In this document: piece by piece, positions 45,011-52,913 of the stretch
Layout of the letters: every line of letters begins with the position of its first letter
How positions within the stretch are numbered: the stretch's first letter is position 1
DNA from: Paenibacillus sp. FSL H8-0048
GTDB lineage: Bacteria; Bacillota; Bacilli; Paenibacillales; Paenibacillaceae
Assembly (NCBI RefSeq): GCF_038002825.1
Contig: NZ_JBBODF010000001.1
Location: forward strand, 5,704,001 to 5,768,000
Length of the DNA: 64,000 bases
Direction: 5' to 3'
Translations under genes and position numbers: made by a program
Notes under the pieces: generated by a model
Told to the model about the DNA's origin: nothing
What the model saw: the letters and a program-made list of their open reading frames with translations, nothing else
Databases searched by the model: none

Positions 45011-45313
45011 ATGCAAAGAAATAGAGGTAACGGACTTGCGATTGCGCTGATTGTAATCGGAGCGGTAATGCTGCTTGGCATTCTGCCCCACTTGATTTCA
45101 GGAATCTTCGGTATCCTGTTCCCGGCAGTGCTGGTTGCGCTCGGATACTACGGAATTAAGAGCGGCCGCAAGATTATCGGCTGGGTGGTGCTGTTCATCG
45201 GTGTCATGTCCCTGATCTCCAAGCTTTCCTGGATTATCGGTCCGCTGCTGGGTATTGCTCTGGTAGTGTGGGGCATCTCGGTACTCAGAGGCAAACAAAG
45301 CAGAACATACTAA
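45011..45313 (+). CDS. Small membrane protein, LiaI/LiaF-like transmembrane region
   Basis: This 100-residue protein has four hydrophobic segments and almost no soluble part (IALIVIGAVMLLGILPHLIS, GWVVLFIGVMSLISKLSWII). It resembles the membrane half of LiaF/LiaI proteins. It opens the cluster of PspA, PspC, LiaF and LiaSR genes, so it probably recruits or anchors PspA at a stressed membrane. The ATG follows AAAGGCGGTG. Confidence 0.75.
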   Translation: MQRNRGNGLAIALIVIGAVMLLGILPHLISGIFGILFPAVLVALGYYGIKSGRKIIGWVVLFIGVMSLISKLSWIIGPLLGIALVVWGISVLRGKQSRTY

Positions 45314-45360
45314 TACACATAGTCCATACTTATTAAGAAGCAGGGAGGGAGCAGGAAATC

Positions 45361-46038
45361 ATGAGTGTTTTTCGCAGAATGAGGGACATCACCGTAGCCA
45401 ACTTGAATGAACGCCTGGAGCAGAGCCAGGATCCGGTGAAGCTGATTGATCAATTTCTACATTCAACCCGTGAAGAGATTGGGGAGGCCGAACGGCTGTA
45501 CCAGCAGTACGCTTCTCATACGAAGCAATTGCAGCAGCAGGTGAATCAGGCTACCGCTATGAGGAACAAACGTGAAGAGCAGGCGCTACTCGCACTCAAG
45601 GCAGGCGAAGATCATCTGGCCAAGCTGGCATTGCAGGAGAAAATTATCCACGAGGAAAAGCTGGAGCAATACAGCGGGCTGCTGGAGACGAGCCAGCAAT
45701 CACTCTTCGAACTGGAATCCCAGCTGAACGAGCTCAAAATGGAGTATCAGACGGTATACAGTAAACGCCAGTTCTATGCAGCACGGATGGAGTCGCTGCG
45801 GTTGCAGCAACGCATGAATCAAAGAGCGGGTGCTTATGGCGGCGGAGATGTTCCCAAAATGTTCGGCCGTCTGGAAGACAAAATGTCCGACTGGGAGCTT
45901 GAAGCCAAAAGCCTGAGCGACTTGCGCCGGATGGGACAGGAATATGCGGTGCAGGCCGGAGAGACCGTGGCAACCGTACTCGAAAGAGAAATGGCCCGCC
46001 TAAAGGAGAAGCTGAACAATGATGGCAGAAAGGAGTAG
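45361..46038 (+). CDS. PspA/IM30-family membrane-stress protein (first copy)
   Basis: This 225-residue, almost wholly helical protein belongs to the family of PspA, LiaH and Vipp1. It starts with the short membrane-binding helix SVFRRMRDITVANLNERLEQ and forms long coiled coils (RLYQQYASHTKQLQQQVNQA). Such proteins form ESCRT-III-like coats that protect damaged membrane. It is followed by a PspC gene and a second PspA copy, to which it is only distantly similar. AGGGAGG precedes the ATG. Confidence 0.85.
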   Translation: MSVFRRMRDITVANLNERLEQSQDPVKLIDQFLHSTREEIGEAERLYQQYASHTKQLQQQVNQATAMRNKREEQALLALKAGEDHLAKLALQEKIIHEEKLEQYSGLLETSQQSLFELESQLNELKMEYQTVYSKRQFYAARMESLRLQQRMNQRAGAYGGGDVPKMFGRLEDKMSDWELEAKSLSDLRRMGQEYAVQAGETVATVLEREMARLKEKLNNDGRKE

Positions 46039-46042
46039 TAGT

Positions 46043-46522
46043 ATGACCCGATTGTATCGTTCAACAAGAGACAAAGTAATGACAGGGCTGGCAGGCGGAT
46101 TGTCCGAGACACTCGGCATTGACTCTACCCTGTTCCGGATTCTGCTGGTGATCAGTATTCCATTTAGCGGCGGAGCTACGATCCTCGTATACTTTATCGC
46201 GGCAATGGTGATTGCCAAGGAACCTAACCAGTACAATCCCTTCGGTCCCGGACCCGGCGCGCCGGGTGGCCCGTACGGCGGACCTTACTCCGGCGGACCT
46301 GAATATGGCCGCGGACCACAGGCTCCGCACCAAGGACCTCAGGGATATGGCCCCTATGGCGGACAGCCGGGCTACAATCCCGGCTATGACAAGGCAAGTG
46401 CTCACGCAGCTCCCGATTCTGGCCTGGATGCCATGATGAAGGATATCGAGAAGAAGGCACTGCAAAAAGAAGTGGAAGAGCTCAAACAAAAACTTGCTAA
46501 ATACGAGAAGGGAGAAGTGTAA
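46043..46522 (+). CDS. PspC-domain membrane protein with Gly/Pro/Tyr-rich tail
   Basis: This 159-residue protein has an N-terminal PspC domain (LYRSTRDKVMTGLAGGLSE and one or two hydrophobic helices). A low-complexity stretch follows with many Gly, Pro and Tyr (about residues 60-115), then a C-terminal coiled coil (DIEKKALQKEVEELKQKLAK). I start at the ATG at 46043, eight bases after AAAGGAG, so it no longer overlaps the gene before. PspC anchors PspA-type proteins and senses membrane stress. The tail might bind the two PspA copies on either side. Confidence 0.85.
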   Translation: MTRLYRSTRDKVMTGLAGGLSETLGIDSTLFRILLVISIPFSGGATILVYFIAAMVIAKEPNQYNPFGPGPGAPGGPYGGPYSGGPEYGRGPQAPHQGPQGYGPYGGQPGYNPGYDKASAHAAPDSGLDAMMKDIEKKALQKEVEELKQKLAKYEKGEV

Positions 46523-46525
46523 ATT

Positions 46526-47233
46526 ATGGGAGTATTCAAACGGATTAAAGATATGACTAAGGCGTCGGTAAACGATATGTTGGATAAGGTAGAGGACCCG
46601 ATTGTGATGCTGAATCAGTATCTGCGCGATATGGAGGCTGAGATTCATGAGGCTGAAGTAACTGTAGCGAAGCAGATGGCTAATGAACGCCGTATGAAAC
46701 AGCGTGTGGACGAAGCTGCCAAGGTAGCCGGACAACGCGGGGCACAGGCTGAGCTTGCGCTGAAGAACGGGCAGGAGGAAGTAACCCGTAAGCTGCTGGA
46801 AGAGAAAATCTACTTCGACCAGAAGTTTACCGAGTATGGCGAGCTTCACGCACAGGCTGAAGTGCAAGCCAAGGAATTGGTGCAGCAGCTGCATGATATG
46901 AAGGATGAGTTCTACAAGATGCGCAACAAACGCAATGAACTGGTATCCCGCGCTCAAATGGCTAAGGCCAAGAAGCAAATGTCCCAGATCAGCAGCGTAC
47001 ATTCCATTGAAAGCGGAAGTGCCTCCCTTGGATTCCACCGCATGGAAGAAAAGATCATGCAGCTCGAAGCGGAAGCAGATGTGATGCGCGCTCCGTATAG
47101 CCCTTCGGCAACCGCATATGCTAAGCCGGTAGATCCTGAGAAGGAACTGAAGGTAGAGGAGCAGCTTGCGGCACTTAAGAACAAGCTGAACTCAACTCCT
47201 GCAGCCCCTCCTTTGAATAAAAAAGAACAATAA
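46526..47233 (+). CDS. PspA/IM30-family protein (second copy)
   Basis: This 235-residue helical protein starts with the membrane-binding helix MGVFKRIKDMTKASVNDML followed by DKVEDPIVMLNQYLRDME, a classic PspA/IM30 start closer to the family consensus than the first copy. It starts 3 bases after the PspC gene. It ends with a short Pro/Ala-rich tail. A strong terminator follows, which divides the cluster into an effector part and a signalling part. Confidence 0.88.
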   Translation: MGVFKRIKDMTKASVNDMLDKVEDPIVMLNQYLRDMEAEIHEAEVTVAKQMANERRMKQRVDEAAKVAGQRGAQAELALKNGQEEVTRKLLEEKIYFDQKFTEYGELHAQAEVQAKELVQQLHDMKDEFYKMRNKRNELVSRAQMAKAKKQMSQISSVHSIESGSASLGFHRMEEKIMQLEAEADVMRAPYSPSATAYAKPVDPEKELKVEEQLAALKNKLNSTPAAPPLNKKEQ

Positions 47234-47278
47234 TCCCTGTTCCTAAAGAGCAGCCGGATATGATATGCTGATCAAGGT

Positions 47279-47322
47279 AAAGCCATACGGTATGGATTCT
47301 CCATACCGGTATGGCTTTTGTA
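47279..47322 (+). terminator. Strong terminator after the second PspA gene
   Basis: AAAGCCATACGGTATGG pairs with CCATACCGGTATGGCTTT around ATTCT with one bulge, followed by T. Confidence 0.85.
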
Positions 47323-47349
47323 GCGGATGCAGCAGGCTGAAGATGTAGT

Positions 47350-47441
47350 GCTTCGCAAAACTCAGCCAATGCTTACGAAGTCAGTTTTGCTTTGCAAAAC
47401 TCAGCTAATGCTTACGAAGTCAGTTTTGCTTTGCAAAACTC
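47350..47441. repeat. 39-bp tandem repeat, 2.4 copies, just before liaF
   Basis: Units at 47350-47388 and 47389-47427 differ at two bases; a partial third copy reaches 47441, right against the TTAGGAGGTG ribosome site of the next gene. Each unit holds CAAAACT and AGTTTTG, so it can form a small hairpin. Confidence 0.85.
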
Positions 47442-47456
47442 TTAGGAGGTGCGGAA

Positions 47457-48104
47457 ATGGATAAACGGAACCGGTTGATTGCCATCGGATTGATTGGTGT
47501 AGGCTGCTTGATGATGTTTGGCAAATGGATCGGCTTCTTCTCCATTGTCGCACTCCTGTTCCTGCTGCTGGGAATCTACCGGACGACGTCGGGCAGGGTC
47601 AAGCAAGGCTATAAGCTTATGGGAGTCGGAGCGGTGCTGCTGCTGCTGGATCATTTGCTGCTGGTGCTTGGCATTTGCCTGGTTTCGCTGGGGATGTTCT
47701 TTGTCAAATCGAAAAGAATGCAGCGCAAGGCGGGGTTTGTGCAGAAGCAAAGCTTTTCTTCCCGGTTCGACTGGGATCTCTCGCCTTGGGTGATGCGCAG
47801 CCTGAGCGCCTGGCATGTGCTGGGTGAGGTGGATGTGGATCTTTCCCTGGCCATGGCGGAAGAGCAGGAGACGATTATGCTGTATCAGGGGATTTTTGGT
47901 GATGTGGATATTCTGCTGTCTGAGGATTACGGGGTAGAGATTGAGGCATTTGTGCTGTTCGGCTCGATTGAGTCCGGCAGTAACCGCGATACGGGGATGC
48001 TGAACCGGCTGAACTGGAAGTCACCCAACTATGACAGCTGCGAGCATAAAGTGAAATTTAACATTTCTTATCTGATGGGGGATCTGGACGTACGCTTCCC
48101 TTAA
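47457..48104 (+). CDS. liaF: LiaF-like envelope-stress sensor protein
   Basis: This 215-residue protein has hydrophobic helices in the first ~95 residues and a C-terminal DUF2154/YvqF domain made of strands (GEVDVDLSLAMAEEQET, GIFGDVDILLSEDYGVEIEA, ISYLMGDLDVRF). In the Lia system LiaF holds the kinase LiaS inactive until the cell wall is disturbed. It is followed 39 bases later by LiaS and LiaR genes. AGGAGG precedes the ATG. Confidence 0.87.
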   Translation: MDKRNRLIAIGLIGVGCLMMFGKWIGFFSIVALLFLLLGIYRTTSGRVKQGYKLMGVGAVLLLLDHLLLVLGICLVSLGMFFVKSKRMQRKAGFVQKQSFSSRFDWDLSPWVMRSLSAWHVLGEVDVDLSLAMAEEQETIMLYQGIFGDVDILLSEDYGVEIEAFVLFGSIESGSNRDTGMLNRLNWKSPNYDSCEHKVKFNISYLMGDLDVRFP

Positions 48105-48143
48105 GAGTATGTTAGAGCCAAGAGAGAAAGGAGAGCTCCCGGC

Positions 48144-49178
48144 ATGGACAAAAAAAGCAGTAACATGGTAACGCGAAGTATGGGTGAGGGAGCTCTGTTC
48201 TCTTTGTTCATGCTGCTCGTTATTACATATATTATGTATACATATGGCTTATTACGGCCATTCGAGGACTGGCGGATTGGCGTAAGGACAGGATTGACGC
48301 TAATTCTGCTTCCTATGGCTTTTGGGATCGGGTACGGATTCTATCAGGGCTTCCGCAGCAAGCGCAAGCTGGAATTACTGCGGGCCACCCTGGTCGCCTG
48401 GGAGAAAGGCAATCTCACCCCGGCCATGCCTGACCTCGGCAATGATGAGCTGGGGCGGCTCGGGGAACAGCTCGGGCGGATCAGCGGCAAGTGGGAGAAT
48501 CAGGTGAATACGCTGCAGCGGCTCTCGACCAATAACGCGAAGCTTGCTGAGCAGGCCAGGGTTACGGCAATCATAGAGGAGCGGCAGCGGCTGGCACGGG
48601 AGCTGCATGATGCGGTATCGCAGCAGCTGTTCGCCATCTCAATGACAGCAACGGCCGTGGGCCGGACGCTGGAGAAGGACTTTGACAAGGCACAGCGGCA
48701 AATCGCACTGATCGAGGAGATGTCAGCCGTAGCCCAGTCGGAGATGAGGGCACTGCTGCTGCATCTAAGACCGGTCTATCTGGAAGGCAAGGGGCTGGAG
48801 GAAGGTCTGCAGGAGCTGATTAAGGAACTGAAGATCAAGGTGCCGATTGATATTGTGTTCGAGATGGATCAGGGTGTAGAGCTGCTGAAGGGCGTGGAGA
48901 ACCATTTGTTCCGTATTGTGCAGGAGGCTATCTCGAATACGCTCCGCCATGCCAAAGCGGAGAAGATGGAGATCCGCCTGCACCGCCGGGGGGATACGGT
49001 CCGGCTGACGCTGCGCGATGATGGAATCGGCTTCGAGATGGATGACAGCAAGCAGACCTCCTACGGTCTGTCGAATATGCAGGAGCGGATTACTGAGATC
49101 GGGGGCTCGATCCAGTTCATCACCGCTCCCGGCAAAGGCTTGCGGATCGATATTACCGTACCGGTAGTCAATGAATAG
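48144..49178 (+). CDS. liaS: LiaS-like sensor histidine kinase
   Basis: This 344-residue kinase has two helices near residues 17-35 and 48-68 with almost no extracellular loop, so it senses within the membrane or through LiaF. A HAMP-like linker leads to HisKA_3 with His155 (RQRLARELHDAVSQQ) and a HATPase domain (VQEAISNTLRHAKA, LRDDGIGFEM). It phosphorylates the neighbouring LiaR in response to antibiotics that affect the wall. Confidence 0.9.
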   Translation: MDKKSSNMVTRSMGEGALFSLFMLLVITYIMYTYGLLRPFEDWRIGVRTGLTLILLPMAFGIGYGFYQGFRSKRKLELLRATLVAWEKGNLTPAMPDLGNDELGRLGEQLGRISGKWENQVNTLQRLSTNNAKLAEQARVTAIIEERQRLARELHDAVSQQLFAISMTATAVGRTLEKDFDKAQRQIALIEEMSAVAQSEMRALLLHLRPVYLEGKGLEEGLQELIKELKIKVPIDIVFEMDQGVELLKGVENHLFRIVQEAISNTLRHAKAEKMEIRLHRRGDTVRLTLRDDGIGFEMDDSKQTSYGLSNMQERITEIGGSIQFITAPGKGLRIDITVPVVNE

Positions 49179-49193
49179 GGGGCAGGTGTAACG

Positions 49194-49853
49194 ATGGAGA
49201 TAGAAGAAGATGATGCAATCAAGGTCCTGCTTGTAGACGATCATGAGATGGTCCGGATCGGGCTTGCTGCGGTGCTCGGCACCGAGGATGGCATTGAGGT
49301 CGTCGGGGAAGCGGGAAGCGGCGAGGAGGGCATCCGTCTGGCCCAGGAGTATACGCCGGATGTTGTACTGATGGATCTGGTCATGGACGGCATGGATGGC
49401 ATTGAGACGACTAGACAGCTACTGAAGCTATACCCGGATTGCAAGGTTATTGTGTTGACCAGTTATTTGGATGATGAGAAGATGTACCCGGTGATTGAAG
49501 CCGGAGCCTTCAGTTACCTGCTTAAGACCTCACGGGCCAGCGAAGTCGCAGATGCGATCCGGGCAGCTGCAAGAGGCCAGTCGGTGCTGGAGTCGCAGGT
49601 AGCCTCCAAGATGATGAACCGCTTCCGTTCCAATGCAAGAGGTGAGTCACCTGCCTACAAAGAGCTTACGGAACGTGAGATGGAAGTGCTGAAGCTGTTA
49701 GCTCAAGGCAAGTCCAACCAGGACATTGCCGATCAATTAATTATCGGAATCAAGACGGTGAAATTCCATGTCACGAATATTCTTGCCAAGCTGGGCGTTG
49801 AAGACCGGACCCAGGCGGCTATTTATGCATATAAGAATGGACTGGCGGAATAG
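49194..49853 (+). CDS. liaR: LiaR-like response regulator (NarL/FixJ family)
   Basis: This 219-residue protein has a receiver domain (KVLLVDDHEMV, Asp61 in VVLMDLVMDG) and a C-terminal LuxR-type helix-turn-helix (LTEREMEVLKLLAQGKSNQ, GIKTVKFHVTNILAKL). It activates the lia/psp genes and probably this cluster. It begins 15 bases after the kinase gene. Confidence 0.9.
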   Translation: MEIEEDDAIKVLLVDDHEMVRIGLAAVLGTEDGIEVVGEAGSGEEGIRLAQEYTPDVVLMDLVMDGMDGIETTRQLLKLYPDCKVIVLTSYLDDEKMYPVIEAGAFSYLLKTSRASEVADAIRAAARGQSVLESQVASKMMNRFRSNARGESPAYKELTEREMEVLKLLAQGKSNQDIADQLIIGIKTVKFHVTNILAKLGVEDRTQAAIYAYKNGLAE

Positions 49854-49872
49854 GGCCGGTCTAGCGATAGAG

Positions 49873-49915
49873 CACTTTCAAGTGAGTCCGCCCGGATGAT
49901 CTTGGAAGTGTTTTT
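49873..49915 (+). terminator. Terminator of the liaFSR operon
   Basis: CACTTTCAAG (49873-49882) pairs with CTTGGAAGTG (49901-49910), one mismatch, followed by TTTTT. Confidence 0.75.
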
Positions 49916-49995
49916 GCCTTCGCTCGTATATCTTTCTCTGAAATTGGATAACCTGTCTAGTAGATTACTAGAACGGGTTGAGAGGGAGATGCGAA

Positions 49996-50811
49996 GTGGG
50001 GAATAAAGGGCGGAGCAAGGGGATACTGGTGTTGGTGCTGGCGGGGATCTGTGCGCTGCTGCTGTTGAGCGGATTCCGCAGCGCAGAGCCCGCAGGAGTA
50101 AGCGGTGTACAGAAGAATGCTGTTGCTTCTACAACTGCTGGAGAGCTTCGGGAATCCCTGGCTCTGCTGACCTCACTGGGCGGAGAGGCCTCCGCTCCCG
50201 GCGCGCCGCTCCGGCTCGTATTGAAATGGCAGGGGGAATATAGCGGCGAAGAGGCTGCTGAGGCTGCTGAGGCTGCGGTACAGAGCCTTAGCAACCGGCT
50301 AGGGCTCGGTGAAATTAGCAGCGCAGATGATGAAGGACACCGGGCTTGGCGTTCTGCGACGCAGCTCAGCGGCGGCACACAGCTGACCCTGTTCTGGAGT
50401 GAGCTTGGCGGCGGACGCAGCTATTGTATTGTTACGCTGGAGACGGCGGATCTTCTGGGCTCTCCGGAGCTGCCGGACGCAGCGGCGGATGCAGGAGAGG
50501 CGATGCTCCAGGCGGGAATTGCTGCGGAGTGGAATGCTTCGCTGCAGGCACCAGCGAAGGCGCAGGGCGGAACGCAGGCAGCACTCCTTGCTGCGGAGCA
50601 GTTACTGGCCGCAGAGCTTCCCGGAATTCAGGCAGAGGAGAGCTACGCTGACGTCTCTACATCCAGCCATTCTTATAGTGTGCCGGGTCTTCAGCGCATG
50701 GTCAGCAGCGGTAACCACGCCCTGGCCCTCCAGCTCGCAGTTCACAAGAACGTCAACACGGACGAGAACCGGATTACCCTTGGAATGCCATTAATTACAA
50801 TCGAATACTGA
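49996..50811 (+). CDS. YwmB-family secreted protein
   Basis: This 271-residue protein has a signal or anchor helix (GILVLVLAGICALLLLSGF). The body is rich in Ala, Glu and Leu and ends with NRITLGMPLITIEY, a tail typical of the YwmB family (named TATA-box-binding-like by fold). In B. subtilis ywmB lies near cell-envelope genes; its role is unknown. I choose the GTG at 49996, since GGGAG lies about 8 bases before it; a TTG at 49978 would put that site inside the gene. Confidence 0.75.
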   Translation: MGNKGRSKGILVLVLAGICALLLLSGFRSAEPAGVSGVQKNAVASTTAGELRESLALLTSLGGEASAPGAPLRLVLKWQGEYSGEEAAEAAEAAVQSLSNRLGLGEISSADDEGHRAWRSATQLSGGTQLTLFWSELGGGRSYCIVTLETADLLGSPELPDAAADAGEAMLQAGIAAEWNASLQAPAKAQGGTQAALLAAEQLLAAELPGIQAEESYADVSTSSHSYSVPGLQRMVSSGNHALALQLAVHKNVNTDENRITLGMPLITIEY

Positions 50812-50932
50812 GGTAAATGACATAATATAAGCATAATCCGCTGAAGGCATAAGAAAGAGTAATGGAAAAGTGCGAAATCCCGAGAGAAACTGTCAGGAAT
50901 GTGATGGCATCCTCCGTGCAATTATGATAAAA

Positions 50933-50989
50933 TGACATCACGCCTATAGTCGTATGTGGTTTCATACCAGGCGATGAGAATGAATGTCA
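50933..50989 (+). promoter_or_regulatory. Nested inverted repeat in the zwf leader
   Basis: TGACAT (50933-50938) and ATGTCA (50984-50989) are outer arms, CGCCT and AGGCG are inner arms, and TATG/CATA lie innermost. A -10-like TATGATAAAAT lies just before it, so the mRNA may begin with this hairpin. Confidence 0.4.
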
Positions 50990-51019
50990 ACTATATTACA
51001 TACAGAGAGATGAGGAGCC

Positions 51020-52570
51020 ATGGCTGAAAATCAAACCCTTGATGCACTGCATACACCCGGTGCTGTATTCTTTATCTTCGGGGCAACCGGAGATCTGGCG
51101 CGGCGTAAGCTTTTTCCGGCGATTTACAGTTTGTACCGTGAAGGCAAGCTGACTCATGATTTTGCGGTAGTTGGCGTGGCTCGGCGTCCCCGTACCCAGG
51201 ATGAATTCCGGGCAGATGTGAAGGAATCCATCCGCGAGTTCTGCCGGTATCAGGCAGGAGATGCTGCGGAATGGAATGAGTTCGTACAGCATTTTGAATA
51301 CAAGTCACTCGACATCAATAATATTGACGGCTTCCGTGAGCTGAATGAGCAGACGGAGCGGCTGGAAGAGAAGTTCCATATTCCGGGCAACCGCATGTTC
51401 TATCTGGCGCTTGCGCCTGAGCTGTTCGGCAGCGTATCCTTCAACCTCAAGGCAGGCGGGATGCTGCAGGCCAGAGGCTGGAACCGACTGGTCATCGAGA
51501 AGCCGTTCGGCTACAATCTCGAATCCGCTGAGGAACTGAACGAACAGATCCGCCAGGTCTTCAAGGAAGAGGAGATTTACCGGATTGACCACTACCTGGG
51601 CAAGGAAATGGTTCAGAACATTGAAGTGATCCGGTTCGCCAATGCCTTCTTCGAGCCGTTATGGAATAACAAGCATATTGCCAACATTCAGATTACACTC
51701 GGCGAGACGGTGGGTGTCGAAGAACGCGGCGGGTATTACGATCATGCGGGGGCGCTGCGCGATATGGGCCAGAACCATATTTTGCAGCTGCTGACGATGA
51801 TTGCTATGGAACCGCCTAGCCGTCTCCTGGCTGAAGATATCCGTGATGAGAAGGTGAAGGTTCTTCGTTCGCTGCGTCCTTATGCTACTGCTGATGAGGT
51901 CCGTGAGAACGTAGTCCGCGGCCAATACACGCAAGGTCTCTACAAGGGCAAGACGCTTCCGGCTTACCGCCAGGAAGACAAAGTGGACCCGGAATCGAAT
52001 ACAGAAACGTATTTCGCAGCCCGTGTGTTCGTCGATAACTTCCGCTGGGCTGGAGTTCCTTTCTATATCCGCACCGGCAAACGCCTGCCTGTGAAGACCA
52101 CGGAAGTGGTTGTAGAATTCAAAGGAATGCCGACCAATGTCTACTTGGGCCAGAAGCACAAGCTTGAGCCGAACCTGCTCGTCATCCGCGTCAATCCGAT
52201 GGAAGGCATCTATGTGAAGATCAATGCGAAGAAGCCGGGCTCGGAATCCGAGATTCAGCCGCTGGCCATGGATTTCTGCCAGAGCTGCATGATCGGCATT
52301 AACTCGCCGGAGGCTTATGAGCGTCTGCTGCATGATGCTGCACGCGGCGATTCCACCTACTTCACCCGCTGGGATGAAGTATCCTCGGCCTGGTCCTTCG
52401 TGGACCGGATTGCCAAGGCGTGGAAGGAAGAGAGCAACGACTTGGCTTCCTATCCTGCAGGCTCCTGGGGTCCGGTTGAAGCCGACCAGCTGCTTGCCGG
52501 AGAAGGCTTCCACTGGTGGCCGGTCAACGGCCAGGATGAAGACAATGTGGTCTGGCAGGTTAACCGCTAG
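51020..52570 (+). CDS. zwf: Glucose-6-phosphate 1-dehydrogenase
   Basis: This 516-residue cytosolic enzyme oxidises glucose 6-phosphate with NADP as the entry step of the oxidative pentose phosphate pathway. The nucleotide-binding site GATGDLARRKLFPA (about 21-34) and the catalytic signature RIDHYLGK (188-195, His191) are intact, as is VIEKPFGYNL before it. Length matches the family. GATGAGGAG precedes the ATG. It is a single-gene unit with a terminator after it. Confidence 0.96.
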   Translation: MAENQTLDALHTPGAVFFIFGATGDLARRKLFPAIYSLYREGKLTHDFAVVGVARRPRTQDEFRADVKESIREFCRYQAGDAAEWNEFVQHFEYKSLDINNIDGFRELNEQTERLEEKFHIPGNRMFYLALAPELFGSVSFNLKAGGMLQARGWNRLVIEKPFGYNLESAEELNEQIRQVFKEEEIYRIDHYLGKEMVQNIEVIRFANAFFEPLWNNKHIANIQITLGETVGVEERGGYYDHAGALRDMGQNHILQLLTMIAMEPPSRLLAEDIRDEKVKVLRSLRPYATADEVRENVVRGQYTQGLYKGKTLPAYRQEDKVDPESNTETYFAARVFVDNFRWAGVPFYIRTGKRLPVKTTEVVVEFKGMPTNVYLGQKHKLEPNLLVIRVNPMEGIYVKINAKKPGSESEIQPLAMDFCQSCMIGINSPEAYERLLHDAARGDSTYFTRWDEVSSAWSFVDRIAKAWKEESNDLASYPAGSWGPVEADQLLAGEGFHWWPVNGQDEDNVVWQVNR

Positions 52571-52593
52571 TCCCTGAAGAAGAATGGCTACAG

Positions 52594-52626
52594 ATCCTCC
52601 TGCATTCCGCTGCAGGGGGATTTTTT
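52594..52626 (+). terminator. Terminator of zwf
   Basis: ATCCTCCTGCA pairs with TGCAGGGGGAT around TTCCGC, followed by TTTTTT. Confidence 0.82.
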
Positions 52627-52673
52627 GCTGGATCATGAATTTATAATATAAGATATTTCACTACAGGCGCTTT

Positions 52674-52707
52674 TTTGTAGATAATCTCTGCCGGATTTTG
52701 CTATACT
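52674..52707 (+). promoter_or_regulatory. Candidate prfC promoter region
   Basis: TATACT near 52702 resembles a -10 box with TTGTAG upstream at a longer than normal distance. The 52628-52913 gap otherwise holds only a very short frame (MNSRPI) with no known role. Confidence 0.3.
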
Positions 52708-52913
52708 GAGAAGGATGCTTTCAATATAAAGATTTCTAAGCCTAGCGCTATAGATGATCCTATACATGGTAAACGTTACGTTCAAGAAATAGACGTTGAA
52801 TTTTGTTGATTTTTATAAGAAAGGATCTGAATCCATGAATAGCAGACCGATTTGACCGATCCGGGAATTGAGGCAGAAGTAAGCATGAATTTATAGATGA
52901 AGGGATATGTGCA

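Noticed and set aside
46061..47038. 325-codon frame on the minus strand opposite the PspC and PspA genes
   Set aside because: Shadow frame of two well recognised genes with good ribosome sites.
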